Below, piece after piece: positions 26,057 through 34,578 of a stretch of DNA of 64,000 nucleotides. Below the pieces are notes generated by a model, which was given only the letters and a program-made list of their open reading frames with translations, was not told the origin of the DNA and did not search any database. The stretch spans positions 186,001-250,000 of the forward strand of contig NZ_JBEUMS010000008.1 of the NCBI RefSeq assembly GCF_040543805.1, given 5' to 3'. Position numbers and translations under genes: made by a program. The stretch is from Arcicella rosea (GTDB lineage: Bacteria; Bacteroidota; Bacteroidia; Cytophagales; Spirosomataceae). The number at the start of each line of letters is the position of its first letter. Position 1 is the stretch's first letter.

Positions 26057-27538
26057 TCACAACTCCACCATCATTGTAATCAATTTTTCTAGTTCTTTCG
26101 TAGCTGAACCGAAATCTGAATTATACTTATTCAGCATAAAAGAGAAACACATCAATTCTCCATTTTTAGCAGTAAAGTATCCAGCATAAGCTCTTACTCC
26201 TTCAATAGAACCACTTTTTGCTCTGACATTCCCAACCGCTTTTGATTTCTTTCCCAAATGTGCCACCGTTCCAGATTCACCGACTACTGGTATTGATTCA
26301 TAAAATGCTTTGAATGATTTTTCAGAGTACATCGCTTTTAAAATATCCGTCATATTATCTGCCGTAATGCCATTAGAAGGAGAAAGTCCACTACCATCTT
26401 TGATATTAAAACCTGATAGATTAACCCCTTTACTTTGCCAAATTTGTTTCAAACCTTTAATAGCATCTTTAATAGAATTTCCAAAAGATGAAATTGTCGA
26501 GAAAGTTTTCAGAAAAGCTTCGGCATAAAGGTTGATACTCTGGTAATTACAAGCTTTTGAAAGTTCTCCAAGCGAAGGCGAAGTATATACGGTGATATTC
26601 ATGGTTTGCAAAGGTTTTTGATAAACCATTTTCTTTTTACTTACTTCCAAAGACGACAGTGGACTATCTTGTACTTTGATGCCAATTTCTTCTAATTTCT
26701 TTTGTAAGTAATAAGCCGCAAATAAAGCTGGATCTGGAATAGAACCTTTCACCGAAAAAGTATCGCCCGCAGGTACAAAACCTTGCATCACTAAAATATC
26801 TTGATAAGGCGTGCTGTAAATATTTACTTGGTCGCCTGTTCTAGGTTTGTCTGTTAATACTTTATTGATTTTCTGATAATAGGGGAGGTCTGGAATTGTT
26901 TTTACCAATGTAGCTTCACCTAAATATTGTGAAGGTTTAAAAACGGCATAATACAGGTTTTCATGAATGTTTAAACCATAAGCACCTGCTCCGTAATAGT
27001 TTCCCATATCTGTCCAAATCCAAGTATCAGGCAAAACATTTTCTTCAAATAGACTAGCATCAGCAAATACTCTTCCTTTGATTTCCTTGATGCCCAAAAT
27101 CTTAATTTTTTGTGTCCAAGTATCAAACAAAGTTTTATAATCCATTTGTTTTTCAAATCGCCACGAACCGAACGAAGGGTCACCTGAGCCTTTGATGATA
27201 ATATCTCCAGTTAATACAGAATCCGCAATTTGTCCACTGTAATTTAATTGGGTAGTATAAGTATAGTTTTCGCCTAAGGTCGATAATGCTGTTGCGGAGG
27301 AAATCAATTTTAAAGTTGAAGCAGGAGCGAGGCTTTTTTGAGCATTATGGCTCACCAATACTTTATTCGTTGTTACTGATTTAATACTGATGCCCATCAT
27401 TCCATTAGCCATAAAAGGAGTATTGGCTAAGCCTTCTACATATTTTTGAAATTGTACTTGTTTAGCTTTATTGTCAAGAGAATCGGGCGTTTTTGATAAA
27501 GTAAGGACATGGAAAATACTTAACAAAAATAGTTTCAT
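26057..27538 (-). CDS. dacB: D-alanyl-D-alanine carboxypeptidase/endopeptidase, PBP4 type
   Basis: A 493-aa class C penicillin-binding protein (peptidase S13) with a short N-terminal hydrophobic signal. The active-site tetrad is S74-T-L-K77 in APASTLKLISSAT, the second motif is in CNYQSINLYAEAF (SIN in place of the usual S-x-N) and the third is KSG in RAKSGSIEGV. PBP4 enzymes trim pentapeptides and cut crosslinks of peptidoglycan in the periplasm. The inserted domain between motifs 1 and 2, large as usual, spans about residues 100-310. It stands alone. Confidence 0.92.
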   Translation of the reverse strand: MKLFLLSIFHVLTLSKTPDSLDNKAKQVQFQKYVEGLANTPFMANGMMGISIKSVTTNKVLVSHNAQKSLAPASTLKLISSATALSTLGENYTYTTQLNYSGQIADSVLTGDIIIKGSGDPSFGSWRFEKQMDYKTLFDTWTQKIKILGIKEIKGRVFADASLFEENVLPDTWIWTDMGNYYGAGAYGLNIHENLYYAVFKPSQYLGEATLVKTIPDLPYYQKINKVLTDKPRTGDQVNIYSTPYQDILVMQGFVPAGDTFSVKGSIPDPALFAAYYLQKKLEEIGIKVQDSPLSSLEVSKKKMVYQKPLQTMNITVYTSPSLGELSKACNYQSINLYAEAFLKTFSTISSFGNSIKDAIKGLKQIWQSKGVNLSGFNIKDGSGLSPSNGITADNMTDILKAMYSEKSFKAFYESIPVVGESGTVAHLGKKSKAVGNVRAKSGSIEGVRAYAGYFTAKNGELMCFSFMLNKYNSDFGSATKELEKLITMMVEL

Positions 27539-27666
27539 ATAAATAAGAAGGATTATTGATGAATGCTGATACTTAACAAAGATAATTAAAAGCGAAAAAT
27601 AACCTAATCCTTTTTATAGAGCCTTACTGAATTTAAGTAAATCCTATTATGAAAGACAGAACATAG

Positions 27667-27696
27667 AAAAGGCTACCATTTTCATAGTAGCCTTTT
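27667..27696 (-). terminator. Terminator after sufB
   Basis: A 10-bp stem GAAAAGGCTAC-type (27667-27676 with 27687-27696) followed by a TTTTC tract in the minus direction. It lies 28 nt past the sufB stop codon. Confidence 0.75.
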
Positions 27697-27723
27697 GATG
27701 AATTATAAAATCCAATTTTGAAT

Positions 27724-29172
27724 CTATCCAACTGAACCCTCTAATGATACTGCTAGCAGTTTTTGAGCTTCAACAGCAAATTCCATTGGCAATTGGTTCA
27801 ATACTTCTTTAGCATAACCGTTTACAATCAAAGCAACGGCTGCTTCAGTAGAAATACCACGTTGGTTACAATAGAACAATTGGTCTTCACCAATTTTTGA
27901 AGTCGTTGCCTCGTGTTCTACAGTAGCCGTTTTATTTTTTACTTCAATATATGGGAAAGTATGCGCTCCACAACGGTCGCCCATCAACAAAGAATCACAT
28001 TGAGAGAAGTTACGAGCATTATCTGCACGTTTCATTACTTCTACTAATCCACGATATGAGTTATGAGATTTACCAGCAGAAATACCTTTAGAAACAATTC
28101 TTGATTTAGTATTCTTACCAATGTGAATCATTTTTGTACCAGTATCAGCTTGTTGCATATTATTTGTAACAGCAACTGAATAAAATTCACCGATAGAATT
28201 ATCTCCTTTTAAAATAACAGAAGGATATTTCCATGTAATTGCAGAACCTGTTTCTACCTGCGTCCAAGAAATTTTAGAGTTTGCTCCTTCGCAAATACCA
28301 CGTTTTGTTACGAAGTTATAAATTCCACCTTTTCCTTCTTTATCGCCAGGATACCAGTTTTGTACAGTTGAGTATTTTACTTCAGCATTTTCATGAGCAA
28401 CAATTTCAACTACCGCTGCGTGTAATTGATTTTCATCACGCTGAGGAGCTGTACAACCTTCTAAATAACTAACATAAGAACCTTCATCTGCAACAATCAA
28501 AGTACGTTCGAATTGTCCAGTTCCTGCGGCATTAATACGGAAGTAGGTTGAAAGTTCCATCGGGCAACGAACACCTTTTGGAATATAGCAGAAAGAACCA
28601 TCAGTAAATACTGCGGCATTGAGAGCTGAAAAGAAGTTATCTTTTACTGGCACAACTGAACCTAAATATTTTTTTATTAATTCCGGATGATCTTGAATTG
28701 CTTCCGACATCGAGCAGAAGATGATTCCTCTTTTCGCTAAATCTGCTTTAAAAGTAGTTGCTACCGAAACAGAGTCGATAACGGCATCAACGGCAACATT
28801 TGATAAACGTTTTTGTTCGTTTAATGAAATACCTAATTTCTCAAAAGTAGCACGTAATTCTGGGTCAATATCATCTAATGATTCCAAAACTTTTGCTTGT
28901 TTTGGAGCAGAGTAGTATTTAACAGACTGATAATCAACAGGTTTGTAATGAACGTTTGACCATTTCGGTTCTTCCATTGTCAACCAAGTACGGTAAGCAC
29001 TTAGTCTTAAATCAAGCATCCATGCTGGTTCGTTTTTCTTTGTTGAAATCAATCTGATTACGTCTTCACTCAAACCTGCTGGCACTTCGTCAGTTTCGAA
29101 GTGACTTTGAAAACCATATTTGTACTCCGAGGAGGTAACTTCCTCTAATATATCAATTTCTTCTTTTGCCAT
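27724..29172 (-). CDS. sufB: Fe-S cluster scaffold subunit SufB
   Basis: A 482-aa protein of the SufBCD scaffold on which Fe-S clusters are built. Family segments include SSEYKYGFQSHFETD near the start, PAWMLDLRLSAYRTW (about 50-64) and YIPKGVRCPMELSTYFRINA. Also present are SYLEGCTAPQRDENQLHAAV with the conserved cysteine and DRCGAHTFPYIEVKN, with the C-terminal histidine of the SufB/D interface nearby. sufC, sufD and sufS do not follow here and the gene has its own terminator, so the rest of the suf operon is elsewhere or upstream of a break. The HesB-like protein at 6493 may be a related factor. Confidence 0.96.
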   Translation of the reverse strand: MAKEEIDILEEVTSSEYKYGFQSHFETDEVPAGLSEDVIRLISTKKNEPAWMLDLRLSAYRTWLTMEEPKWSNVHYKPVDYQSVKYYSAPKQAKVLESLDDIDPELRATFEKLGISLNEQKRLSNVAVDAVIDSVSVATTFKADLAKRGIIFCSMSEAIQDHPELIKKYLGSVVPVKDNFFSALNAAVFTDGSFCYIPKGVRCPMELSTYFRINAAGTGQFERTLIVADEGSYVSYLEGCTAPQRDENQLHAAVVEIVAHENAEVKYSTVQNWYPGDKEGKGGIYNFVTKRGICEGANSKISWTQVETGSAITWKYPSVILKGDNSIGEFYSVAVTNNMQQADTGTKMIHIGKNTKSRIVSKGISAGKSHNSYRGLVEVMKRADNARNFSQCDSLLMGDRCGAHTFPYIEVKNKTATVEHEATTSKIGEDQLFYCNQRGISTEAAVALIVNGYAKEVLNQLPMEFAVEAQKLLAVSLEGSVG

Positions 29173-29276
29173 TGCTTTAGGTAGTAATTATCCTACAAAA
29201 ATAAGCCAAAAAAACGAAGAATAGTTCGCCTGTTTAGATTTTTTCTAAAAAGGCTACCCAGAAAGTGCTAAAATTA

Positions 29277-29750
29277 TTAACCTTTATAGCCAAAAGGCAC
29301 TGAACGATTTATACTTTCTTCTAAAGAAATAAATGTTTCAGTTCTTTGAATGCCCTGTACTTTTTGAATTTTATCGTGAAGCACTTCTCTTAAATGAACA
29401 GTATCACGACAAACAATTTTCGCAAAAATTGAATAAATACCTGTTGTATAATTAATACTTACTACTTCTGGAATTTTGATAAGTTGTTCGGCAACTTCAG
29501 CATAAAGCGAGCTTTTATCTAAATAAATTCCCAAAAAGGCAGCAATGTCCCAACCCAATTTAGTATGGTCTATCACCAATTGTGAACCTTTAACAATTCC
29601 AGCTTGCTCCATTTTGCCCATTCTTACATGAACGGTTCCGCCCGAAACATTGATTTTTTTACCAATTTCAGTGTAAGGCATGGTGGCATCCTGCATCAAA
29701 AGTCCTAAAATTTTCAAATCAGTTTCGTCGATTTCGACATTCTTTTCCAT
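29277..29750 (-). CDS. Lrp/AsnC family transcription regulator
   Basis: A 157-aa protein from the start used here, MEKNVEIDETD; an in-frame start 7 codons upstream (29771) would add MSLNTYI. The N-terminal winged HTH has DATMPYTEIGKKINVSGGTV (about 22-41). The C-terminal RAM domain shows PEVVSINYTTGIYSIFAKIVC and the end FISLEESINRSVPFG, which binds effector amino acids in this family. Length and motifs are typical. The gene is transcribed away from the tRNA-like RNA, and both starts face the A/T-rich spacer at 29772-29955. Confidence 0.9.
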   Translation of the reverse strand: MEKNVEIDETDLKILGLLMQDATMPYTEIGKKINVSGGTVHVRMGKMEQAGIVKGSQLVIDHTKLGWDIAAFLGIYLDKSSLYAEVAEQLIKIPEVVSINYTTGIYSIFAKIVCRDTVHLREVLHDKIQKVQGIQRTETFISLEESINRSVPFGYKG

Positions 29751-29888
29751 AATATAAGTATTTAGACTCAAATAAAATTTAAAATTTTACAAAAAACAAC
29801 ACTTTTGAAAAGAAATTATTAACAAATTTTAAATAAATCTACTCCACAATTGAATATAATGTAAATTTTAAGTTTTTTTTATGTAAAA

Positions 29889-29920
29889 TTTGCAAAATAA
29901 TAAAAGGTGCGCTAACTTTG
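29889..29920 (+). promoter_or_regulatory. Bacteroidota-type promoter of the tRNA-like RNA
   Basis: TTTG at 29889-29892 (-33) and TAACTTTG at 29913-29920 (-7, consensus TAnnTTTG) are 20 nt apart, against a consensus spacing near 19. Initiation near 29925 would give about a 30-nt leader before the tRNA-like part at 29956. Confidence 0.75.
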
Positions 29921-29955
29921 CATTGTCAAGTTAAAAGAAACGAAGACAACCACAC

Positions 29956-30118
29956 TGTAGGGTGATGAAATTTGGCAGACGTACCCTCCTGTCTCGGGGG
30001 TGGTGAACATGAAATAAAGTAAGTGTAATGCCCATCGCAAGATGGACTGGGGTTGACCACCAGACTTTGTACTTTACCTAATCACACCGTGGAGGTTCGA
30101 ATCCTTCTCCTACAGCCA
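29956..30118 (+). ncRNA. tRNA-like RNA with a 90-nt variable region
   Basis: Acceptor TGTAGGG (29956-29962) pairs with TCCTACA (30108-30114), followed by G and an encoded CCA (30116-30118). The D arm ATG-AAATTTGGCAGA-CGT (29965-29982) has the GG and a loop like type II (Leu/Ser) tRNAs. The anticodon arm is CCCTC-CTGTCTC-GGGGG (29984-30000; nominal anticodon GTC, with an unusual U37). The T arm GGAGG-TTCGAAT-CCTTC (30091-30107) is canonical. Between anticodon and T arms, where 4-21 nt are usual, lie 90 nt (30001-30090). They can fold: GGTG/CACC at the base, TAAAGTA/TACTTTA, then CCATC-GCAA-GATGG and CTGG/CCAG hairpins. Own promoter and terminator. It could be a non-decoding tRNA-like RNA, an unusual type II tRNA or a decayed tRNA. 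Confidence 0.65.
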
Positions 30119-30254
30119 ATTATTTGATATATTTTGAGGATAAATTTTTGTCAAAGCACAATTTTATTATTACCTTTATTCTCAAATTATCAGATTGACT
30201 ACAAGATATCAAGTAGTTTTATTTGGTTTTTAGTTTGTTGATGAAGTGTAATTC

Positions 30255-30286
30255 AAAAAAGCAGTCTTTGTAAGTCTGCTTTTTTT
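30255..30286 (+). terminator. Intrinsic terminator downstream of the tRNA-like RNA
   Basis: AAAAAAGCAG (30255-30264) pairs with CTGCTTTTTT (30276-30285), followed by more T. If transcription starts near 29925, the primary transcript would be about 360 nt. The stretch 30119-30254 between holds no gene that I can see. Confidence 0.85.
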
Positions 30287-30305
30287 GTTTTCAGCCCTTA
30301 TCAAT

Positions 30306-30342
30306 AAAAAGCCGTAGTATTTCAGGAATACTACGGCTTTTT
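30306..30342. terminator. Bidirectional terminator
   Basis: A 16-bp perfect stem, AAAAAGCCGTAGTATT (30306-30321) with AATACTACGGCTTTTT (30327-30342), 5-nt loop. It serves the minus-strand hydrolase gene whose stop is at 30379. Confidence 0.9.
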
Positions 30343-30378
30343 ACTTTGAGTACTTATACTTATCTTAAATTCAAAAAA

Positions 30379-32262
30379 TTACTCCAAAATTCCCACTTTT
30401 AAATAACTTGCTGCTGATTTTTGATGATATACTTTCTGAGTAGCTTTTTGATAATCCTTTTCTTCTGCTTTAAAAATATCCATAAACTTTTGCGGATTTC
30501 TGTCGGCAAAAGGAAAGCACGAACTTTGAATTTGCACCATCATTTTATGCCCTTTCTTAAATGTGTGTAAAACATCTTGTAATTCCACATTTACATTTGT
30601 TACTTGATTAGGCACAAAAGGTTTTGGCTTTGAAATGTCATCACGATATTTTCCTCTGAAAATTTCAGAACGTACCAATTGCTGATAATTTCCATAAATT
30701 ACTTCAGGTCTTTTAGGATGTTCTGGAGCGTCGGCTGGATAAACATCAATTACTTTCACCACCCAATCTGCATCCGTTCCAGAAGTCGCCACTTTTAACA
30801 TCGCTTTTATTTCTCCTGACAGTGTGAGGTCTTTGTCTAAAACATCTGTTGAAAACGACAAAACATCTGGACGAGTATAAGCAAAACGTTGGTCTTCTAC
30901 CATATAATCTGCCGAAAACCCATCATTGATTTTAGAAGAAAAAGGAACTGGTCGATTTGGGTCTGAAACATAATCAGAGAACGACTTTTCGTTTGTTGGT
31001 GCAGTAAACGATAATTTACCATTTGAATGAAAATATAGATTTTTCTCTTGTGTACCTTTTGCTGGATAAGTATCAAATGAACGCCATTTGTTTGTTCCAG
31101 TTTCAAAAAGAGTTGCTTCTGGTAAATCAAGTGGTTTTGAATCATCAAATAAATAGTGGTTGAAAAATTTAGCTTCAATATTTTCTTGATAATATGGTGA
31201 TACTTTTGAACCAAAATCTACATCAGCAAGCATTTGTCCAGACGAACCAGCCCAACCTCCATGAACCCAAGGACCAACTACAAAAATATTTTTGATGTTA
31301 GGATTCTGTTTTTCAATAGCCTTATAAGTATTGAATGTTCCGAATAAATCTTGTTCGTCGTACCAGCCACCAACTACCATCACAGCATGTTTAATGCCTT
31401 TTAAGTGCGGTAGAATATTTCTTTTCTTCCAATGTTCATCATAACTTGGATGATCAAAATTGTCATGATAATAAACGTTTCTTCCTTTATAAAAACTGTC
31501 TTCTGAATTTTTGGTTGTTTTTACTTCATTCAAATAAAAATCATAACCATCAGGGTTATTGTTTTCAAAATATGCTGGTGGACGAGTAATCGTTGGTTTT
31601 GTTTGTTCCTGAAAGAAATTATAAAAACCAAAATTGGCTGCAATCATAAATGCTCCGTTATGAAAAGCATCATCTCGCCAAAGGTCTGCCATTGGTGCTT
31701 GTGGTGAAGAAGCTTTCAGGGCTGGATGTTCTGAAACGGCGCCAGCAGAAGTAAAAAAGCCGGGATATGAAATTCCCCATTGACCAACTTTCCCATTATT
31801 GTTATTGATGTTTTTTGTCAGCCAATCAATGGTATCATAAGTATCTGTGGATTCGTCAATATCGGTTTTGGCCTTCTTGATATCAAGATGAGGCGTCATT
31901 TCTACGAATTTTCCCTCTGAAGCCCATCTTCCTCTTACATCTTGGTAAACAACGATGTAATTACTTCTCAACATAAATGGGTTTGGTCCAATTCTCTTTT
32001 TGTATTTATCCGTTCCATAAGGCGAGCAAGTATAAGGCGTTCTCTGTATCAAAATTGGATACTTTTTACTTTGGTCTTTCGGAGCATAAACTTGTGTGAA
32101 AAGCTTGATTCCGTCACGCATTTGAACCATAAACTCCATTTTCTGGTAATTTTCACGGATGTAAGCGCTGTCTTGAGCGACTGAAAAAGGATAAGGAGAT
32201 TCCGTTTTTTGAGCATAACTACAAACAGGTATTAGAAGTAGCCACAAGAAAAGTTTTTTCAT
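30379..32262 (-). CDS. Secreted CocE/NonD family hydrolase (S15-like)
   Basis: A 627-aa alpha/beta-hydrolase with a signal peptide (MKKLFLWLLLIPVCSYAQ). The nucleophile is Ser165 in GQWGISYPGFF; the MRDGIKLFTQVYAPKD opening and the VYQDVRGRWASEGKF oxyanion region are typical. The C-terminal jelly roll is the X-Pro dipeptidyl-peptidase C-terminal domain (about 450-600, ending VQIQSSCFPFADRNPQ). Family members cleave acyl or peptide bonds, such as cocaine esterase, glutaryl-7-ACA acylase and X-Pro peptidase; here most likely a periplasmic or secreted peptidase/esterase. A close paralog is at 37545-39431. The terminator at 30306 lies just after it. Confidence 0.92.
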   Translation of the reverse strand: MKKLFLWLLLIPVCSYAQKTESPYPFSVAQDSAYIRENYQKMEFMVQMRDGIKLFTQVYAPKDQSKKYPILIQRTPYTCSPYGTDKYKKRIGPNPFMLRSNYIVVYQDVRGRWASEGKFVEMTPHLDIKKAKTDIDESTDTYDTIDWLTKNINNNNGKVGQWGISYPGFFTSAGAVSEHPALKASSPQAPMADLWRDDAFHNGAFMIAANFGFYNFFQEQTKPTITRPPAYFENNNPDGYDFYLNEVKTTKNSEDSFYKGRNVYYHDNFDHPSYDEHWKKRNILPHLKGIKHAVMVVGGWYDEQDLFGTFNTYKAIEKQNPNIKNIFVVGPWVHGGWAGSSGQMLADVDFGSKVSPYYQENIEAKFFNHYLFDDSKPLDLPEATLFETGTNKWRSFDTYPAKGTQEKNLYFHSNGKLSFTAPTNEKSFSDYVSDPNRPVPFSSKINDGFSADYMVEDQRFAYTRPDVLSFSTDVLDKDLTLSGEIKAMLKVATSGTDADWVVKVIDVYPADAPEHPKRPEVIYGNYQQLVRSEIFRGKYRDDISKPKPFVPNQVTNVNVELQDVLHTFKKGHKMMVQIQSSCFPFADRNPQKFMDIFKAEEKDYQKATQKVYHQKSAASYLKVGILE

Positions 32263-32443
32263 AATTGATTTTGTTGATTAAGAAATATCAATGATTTCTT
32301 GACAATTTACAGAAAAGCCGTCAAAACCTAAATTGGATTGCGTAATTTTGCAGTCCGCTAGCTTTTACCTAAATAGACAAAAACAATCGTAATTAATCAT
32401 TTTTAGGAAATGTTAGTATTGTGGACTAATAAATAACTGACAA

Positions 32444-33304
32444 GTGACTCAAAATTTAAGAATTGCCGTTCAGAAATCTGGACGCTTAAGTGAAGATTCC
32501 CTCAATCTTTTTAAGGAATGCGGAATCAAGTTTGATAATGGAGCAGGAAAGTTAAAAGCAACTTCTTCAAACTTCCCAGCAGAATTTTTGTTTCTTAGAG
32601 ACGACGATATTCCCGGCTATGTAGAAGATGGCGTTGCGGATATCGGTATTGTCGGACAAAATGTTCATGTGGAAAGTAACAAAAACGTTTCTGAAGTGAA
32701 ATTGTTAGGCTTTTCAAAATGTCGTTTATCAATTGCTATTCCAAGAAGCGAGGTTTACAATGGCATTGAAGATTTAGAAGGAAAAGACATTGCTACTTCG
32801 TATCCAATCATTTTAGGAAATTACCTAAAAGATAATGGTGTTACTTCTCATATTCATGAAATTTCTGGTTCAGTAGAAATTGCACCAAGTATTGGTTTGG
32901 CGCACGCTGTTTGTGATATTGTTTCGTCTGGCGGTACATTATTGAGTAACGGTCTGAAAGAAGTAGAAGTAATTTTCCGTTCGGAAGCGATTATGATTGG
33001 TTGTCCAACCATGTCGGCTGAAAAACAAGATATTCTTAATCAGATTTTGTTTAGAATTGATGCTGTTCAAAGAGCAAAAAACAATAAGTATGTTGTGTTG
33101 AACACCAAAAATGAAAACATCCAAGCAATCAGTAAATTATTGCCGGGAATGCAATCGCCATCTGTGATTCCTTTGGCGCAAGAAGGCTGGTCGGCGATGA
33201 GTTCAGTAATTAACGAAAATGACTTTTGGCAAAATATCGAAAAACTACGTGAAGCAGGCGCTGAAGGTATTTTAGTAATGCCGATTGAAAAAATGATTTA
33301 TTAG
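32444..33304 (+). CDS. hisG: ATP phosphoribosyltransferase, long form
   Basis: First step of histidine synthesis (ATP plus PRPP), cytoplasmic. The 286-aa length is that of long-form HisG with a C-terminal regulatory domain (ending AEGILVMPIEKMI), so it needs no HisZ. The family motifs DDIPGYVEDGVADIGIVGQN (about 54-73) and DIVSSGGTLLSNGLKEVE (about 161-178) with the PRPP loop are conserved. The start is GTG at 32444, giving TQNLRIAVQKSGRLSEDS in the right place. It lies 6 nt from hisD, in a hisGDC operon; histidine feedback is expected from the family. Confidence 0.96.
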   Translation: MTQNLRIAVQKSGRLSEDSLNLFKECGIKFDNGAGKLKATSSNFPAEFLFLRDDDIPGYVEDGVADIGIVGQNVHVESNKNVSEVKLLGFSKCRLSIAIPRSEVYNGIEDLEGKDIATSYPIILGNYLKDNGVTSHIHEISGSVEIAPSIGLAHAVCDIVSSGGTLLSNGLKEVEVIFRSEAIMIGCPTMSAEKQDILNQILFRIDAVQRAKNNKYVVLNTKNENIQAISKLLPGMQSPSVIPLAQEGWSAMSSVINENDFWQNIEKLREAGAEGILVMPIEKMIY

Positions 33305-33309
33305 TTTCC

Positions 33310-34566
33310 ATGAAAATTATAAAATATCCCAAACAATCCGATTATCAAGCCTTACTAACACGCCCAACACAGGATATTGCTGTGATTGAACAGCGTGTAG
33401 CACCCATCTTGTACAGAGTAAAAACTGAAGGCGATATCGCCCTTCGTGATTTTGCTTTGACCTTCGATAAAGTCCATTTAGAATCAATTGAAATGCCTTC
33501 TATAGAAATTGAAAAGGCGGCATCATTGCTCTCTGATGATTTGAAGCAAGCCATTCATCAGGCTTACAAGAACATTCATAAATTTCACGAAGCTCAAAAG
33601 AGTACTCCTGAAAAAATTGAAACGATGTCGGGTGTTACCTGCTGGCGCAAGACTGTCGGAATTGATAAAGTTGGGGTATATATTCCGGGTGGCACAGCAC
33701 CTTTGTTTTCAACAGTATTGATGTTGGGCATTCCAGCACAAATTGCAGGTTGTAGAGAAATCGTTTTGTGTACACCATCAAACCATCCAGCGATTTTGTA
33801 CGCAGCTTCGCTTTGTGGTATTACCAAAATTTATAGAATTGGCGGAGCGCAAGCCATTGCGGCAATGGCTTATGGCACAGAAACTGTTCCACAAGTATAT
33901 AAAATTTTTGGACCGGGCAATCAGTACGTTACTGCTGCCAAAATGTTGGTTAATAAAGAAGGAATAGCGATTGATATGCCTGCTGGACCTTCGGAAGTAG
34001 CCGTTTATGCAGATGATTCAGCCAATCCAGCTTTTGTCGCAGCTGATTTATTATCGCAAGCAGAACATGGTATTGACTCTCAAGTATTGTTGGTTTCAAC
34101 TTCGGAAAAAATAATTGAAGCAGTAAACGAAGAGCTTACAAAGCAATTAGCCGTTTTGCCAAGAGCAGATTTTGCTTCAAAAGCCCTTGAAAATAGTCAA
34201 GCTATTTTGGTAGAAAATCAGGAAATTGCTTTAGCACTTTTGAATGATTACGCTGCAGAACACTTGATTTTATCAATAGAAAATGCGGAAGAAGTATCTG
34301 AAAAAATTTACCAAGCAGGTTCAATTTTCTTAGGAAATTTTACGCCCGAATCTGCTGGAGATTATGCCTCAGGTACAAACCATACTTTGCCAACAAATGG
34401 TTATGCAAGAGCTTATTCTGGCGTAAGCTTGGATAGCTTCGTAAAGAAAATAACGGTTCAGCATATTACCAAAGAAGGCATTCAAAACCTCGGAAAAACA
34501 ATTATTGAAATGGCAGAGGCTGAGTCTTTAGATGCTCATGCTAATGCAGTGAAAATTAGAATGTAA
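33310..34566 (+). CDS. hisD: Histidinol dehydrogenase
   Basis: A 418-aa zinc enzyme that oxidises histidinol to histidine in two NAD-dependent steps. Family motifs are present: VGVYIPGGTAPLFSTVLMLG (about 119-138), the GPGNQYVTAAK segment (about 203-213), DMPAGPSEVAVYAD, LLSQAEHGIDSQVLLVS with the zinc-binding Gln/His, and SGTNHTLPTNGYARAYSG. Length is typical. ATG start 6 nt after the hisG stop codon and 13 nt before hisC. Confidence 0.97.
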   Translation: MKIIKYPKQSDYQALLTRPTQDIAVIEQRVAPILYRVKTEGDIALRDFALTFDKVHLESIEMPSIEIEKAASLLSDDLKQAIHQAYKNIHKFHEAQKSTPEKIETMSGVTCWRKTVGIDKVGVYIPGGTAPLFSTVLMLGIPAQIAGCREIVLCTPSNHPAILYAASLCGITKIYRIGGAQAIAAMAYGTETVPQVYKIFGPGNQYVTAAKMLVNKEGIAIDMPAGPSEVAVYADDSANPAFVAADLLSQAEHGIDSQVLLVSTSEKIIEAVNEELTKQLAVLPRADFASKALENSQAILVENQEIALALLNDYAAEHLILSIENAEEVSEKIYQAGSIFLGNFTPESAGDYASGTNHTLPTNGYARAYSGVSLDSFVKKITVQHITKEGIQNLGKTIIEMAEAESLDAHANAVKIRM

Positions 34567-34578
34567 ATTATTTAAATT

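Noticed and set aside
29956..30118. tmRNA (ssrA) or group I intron in a tRNA
   Set aside because: The total is far shorter than tmRNA and the D and anticodon arms are intact. The insertion is in the variable region rather than the anticodon loop, and the conserved group I core elements are not seen.
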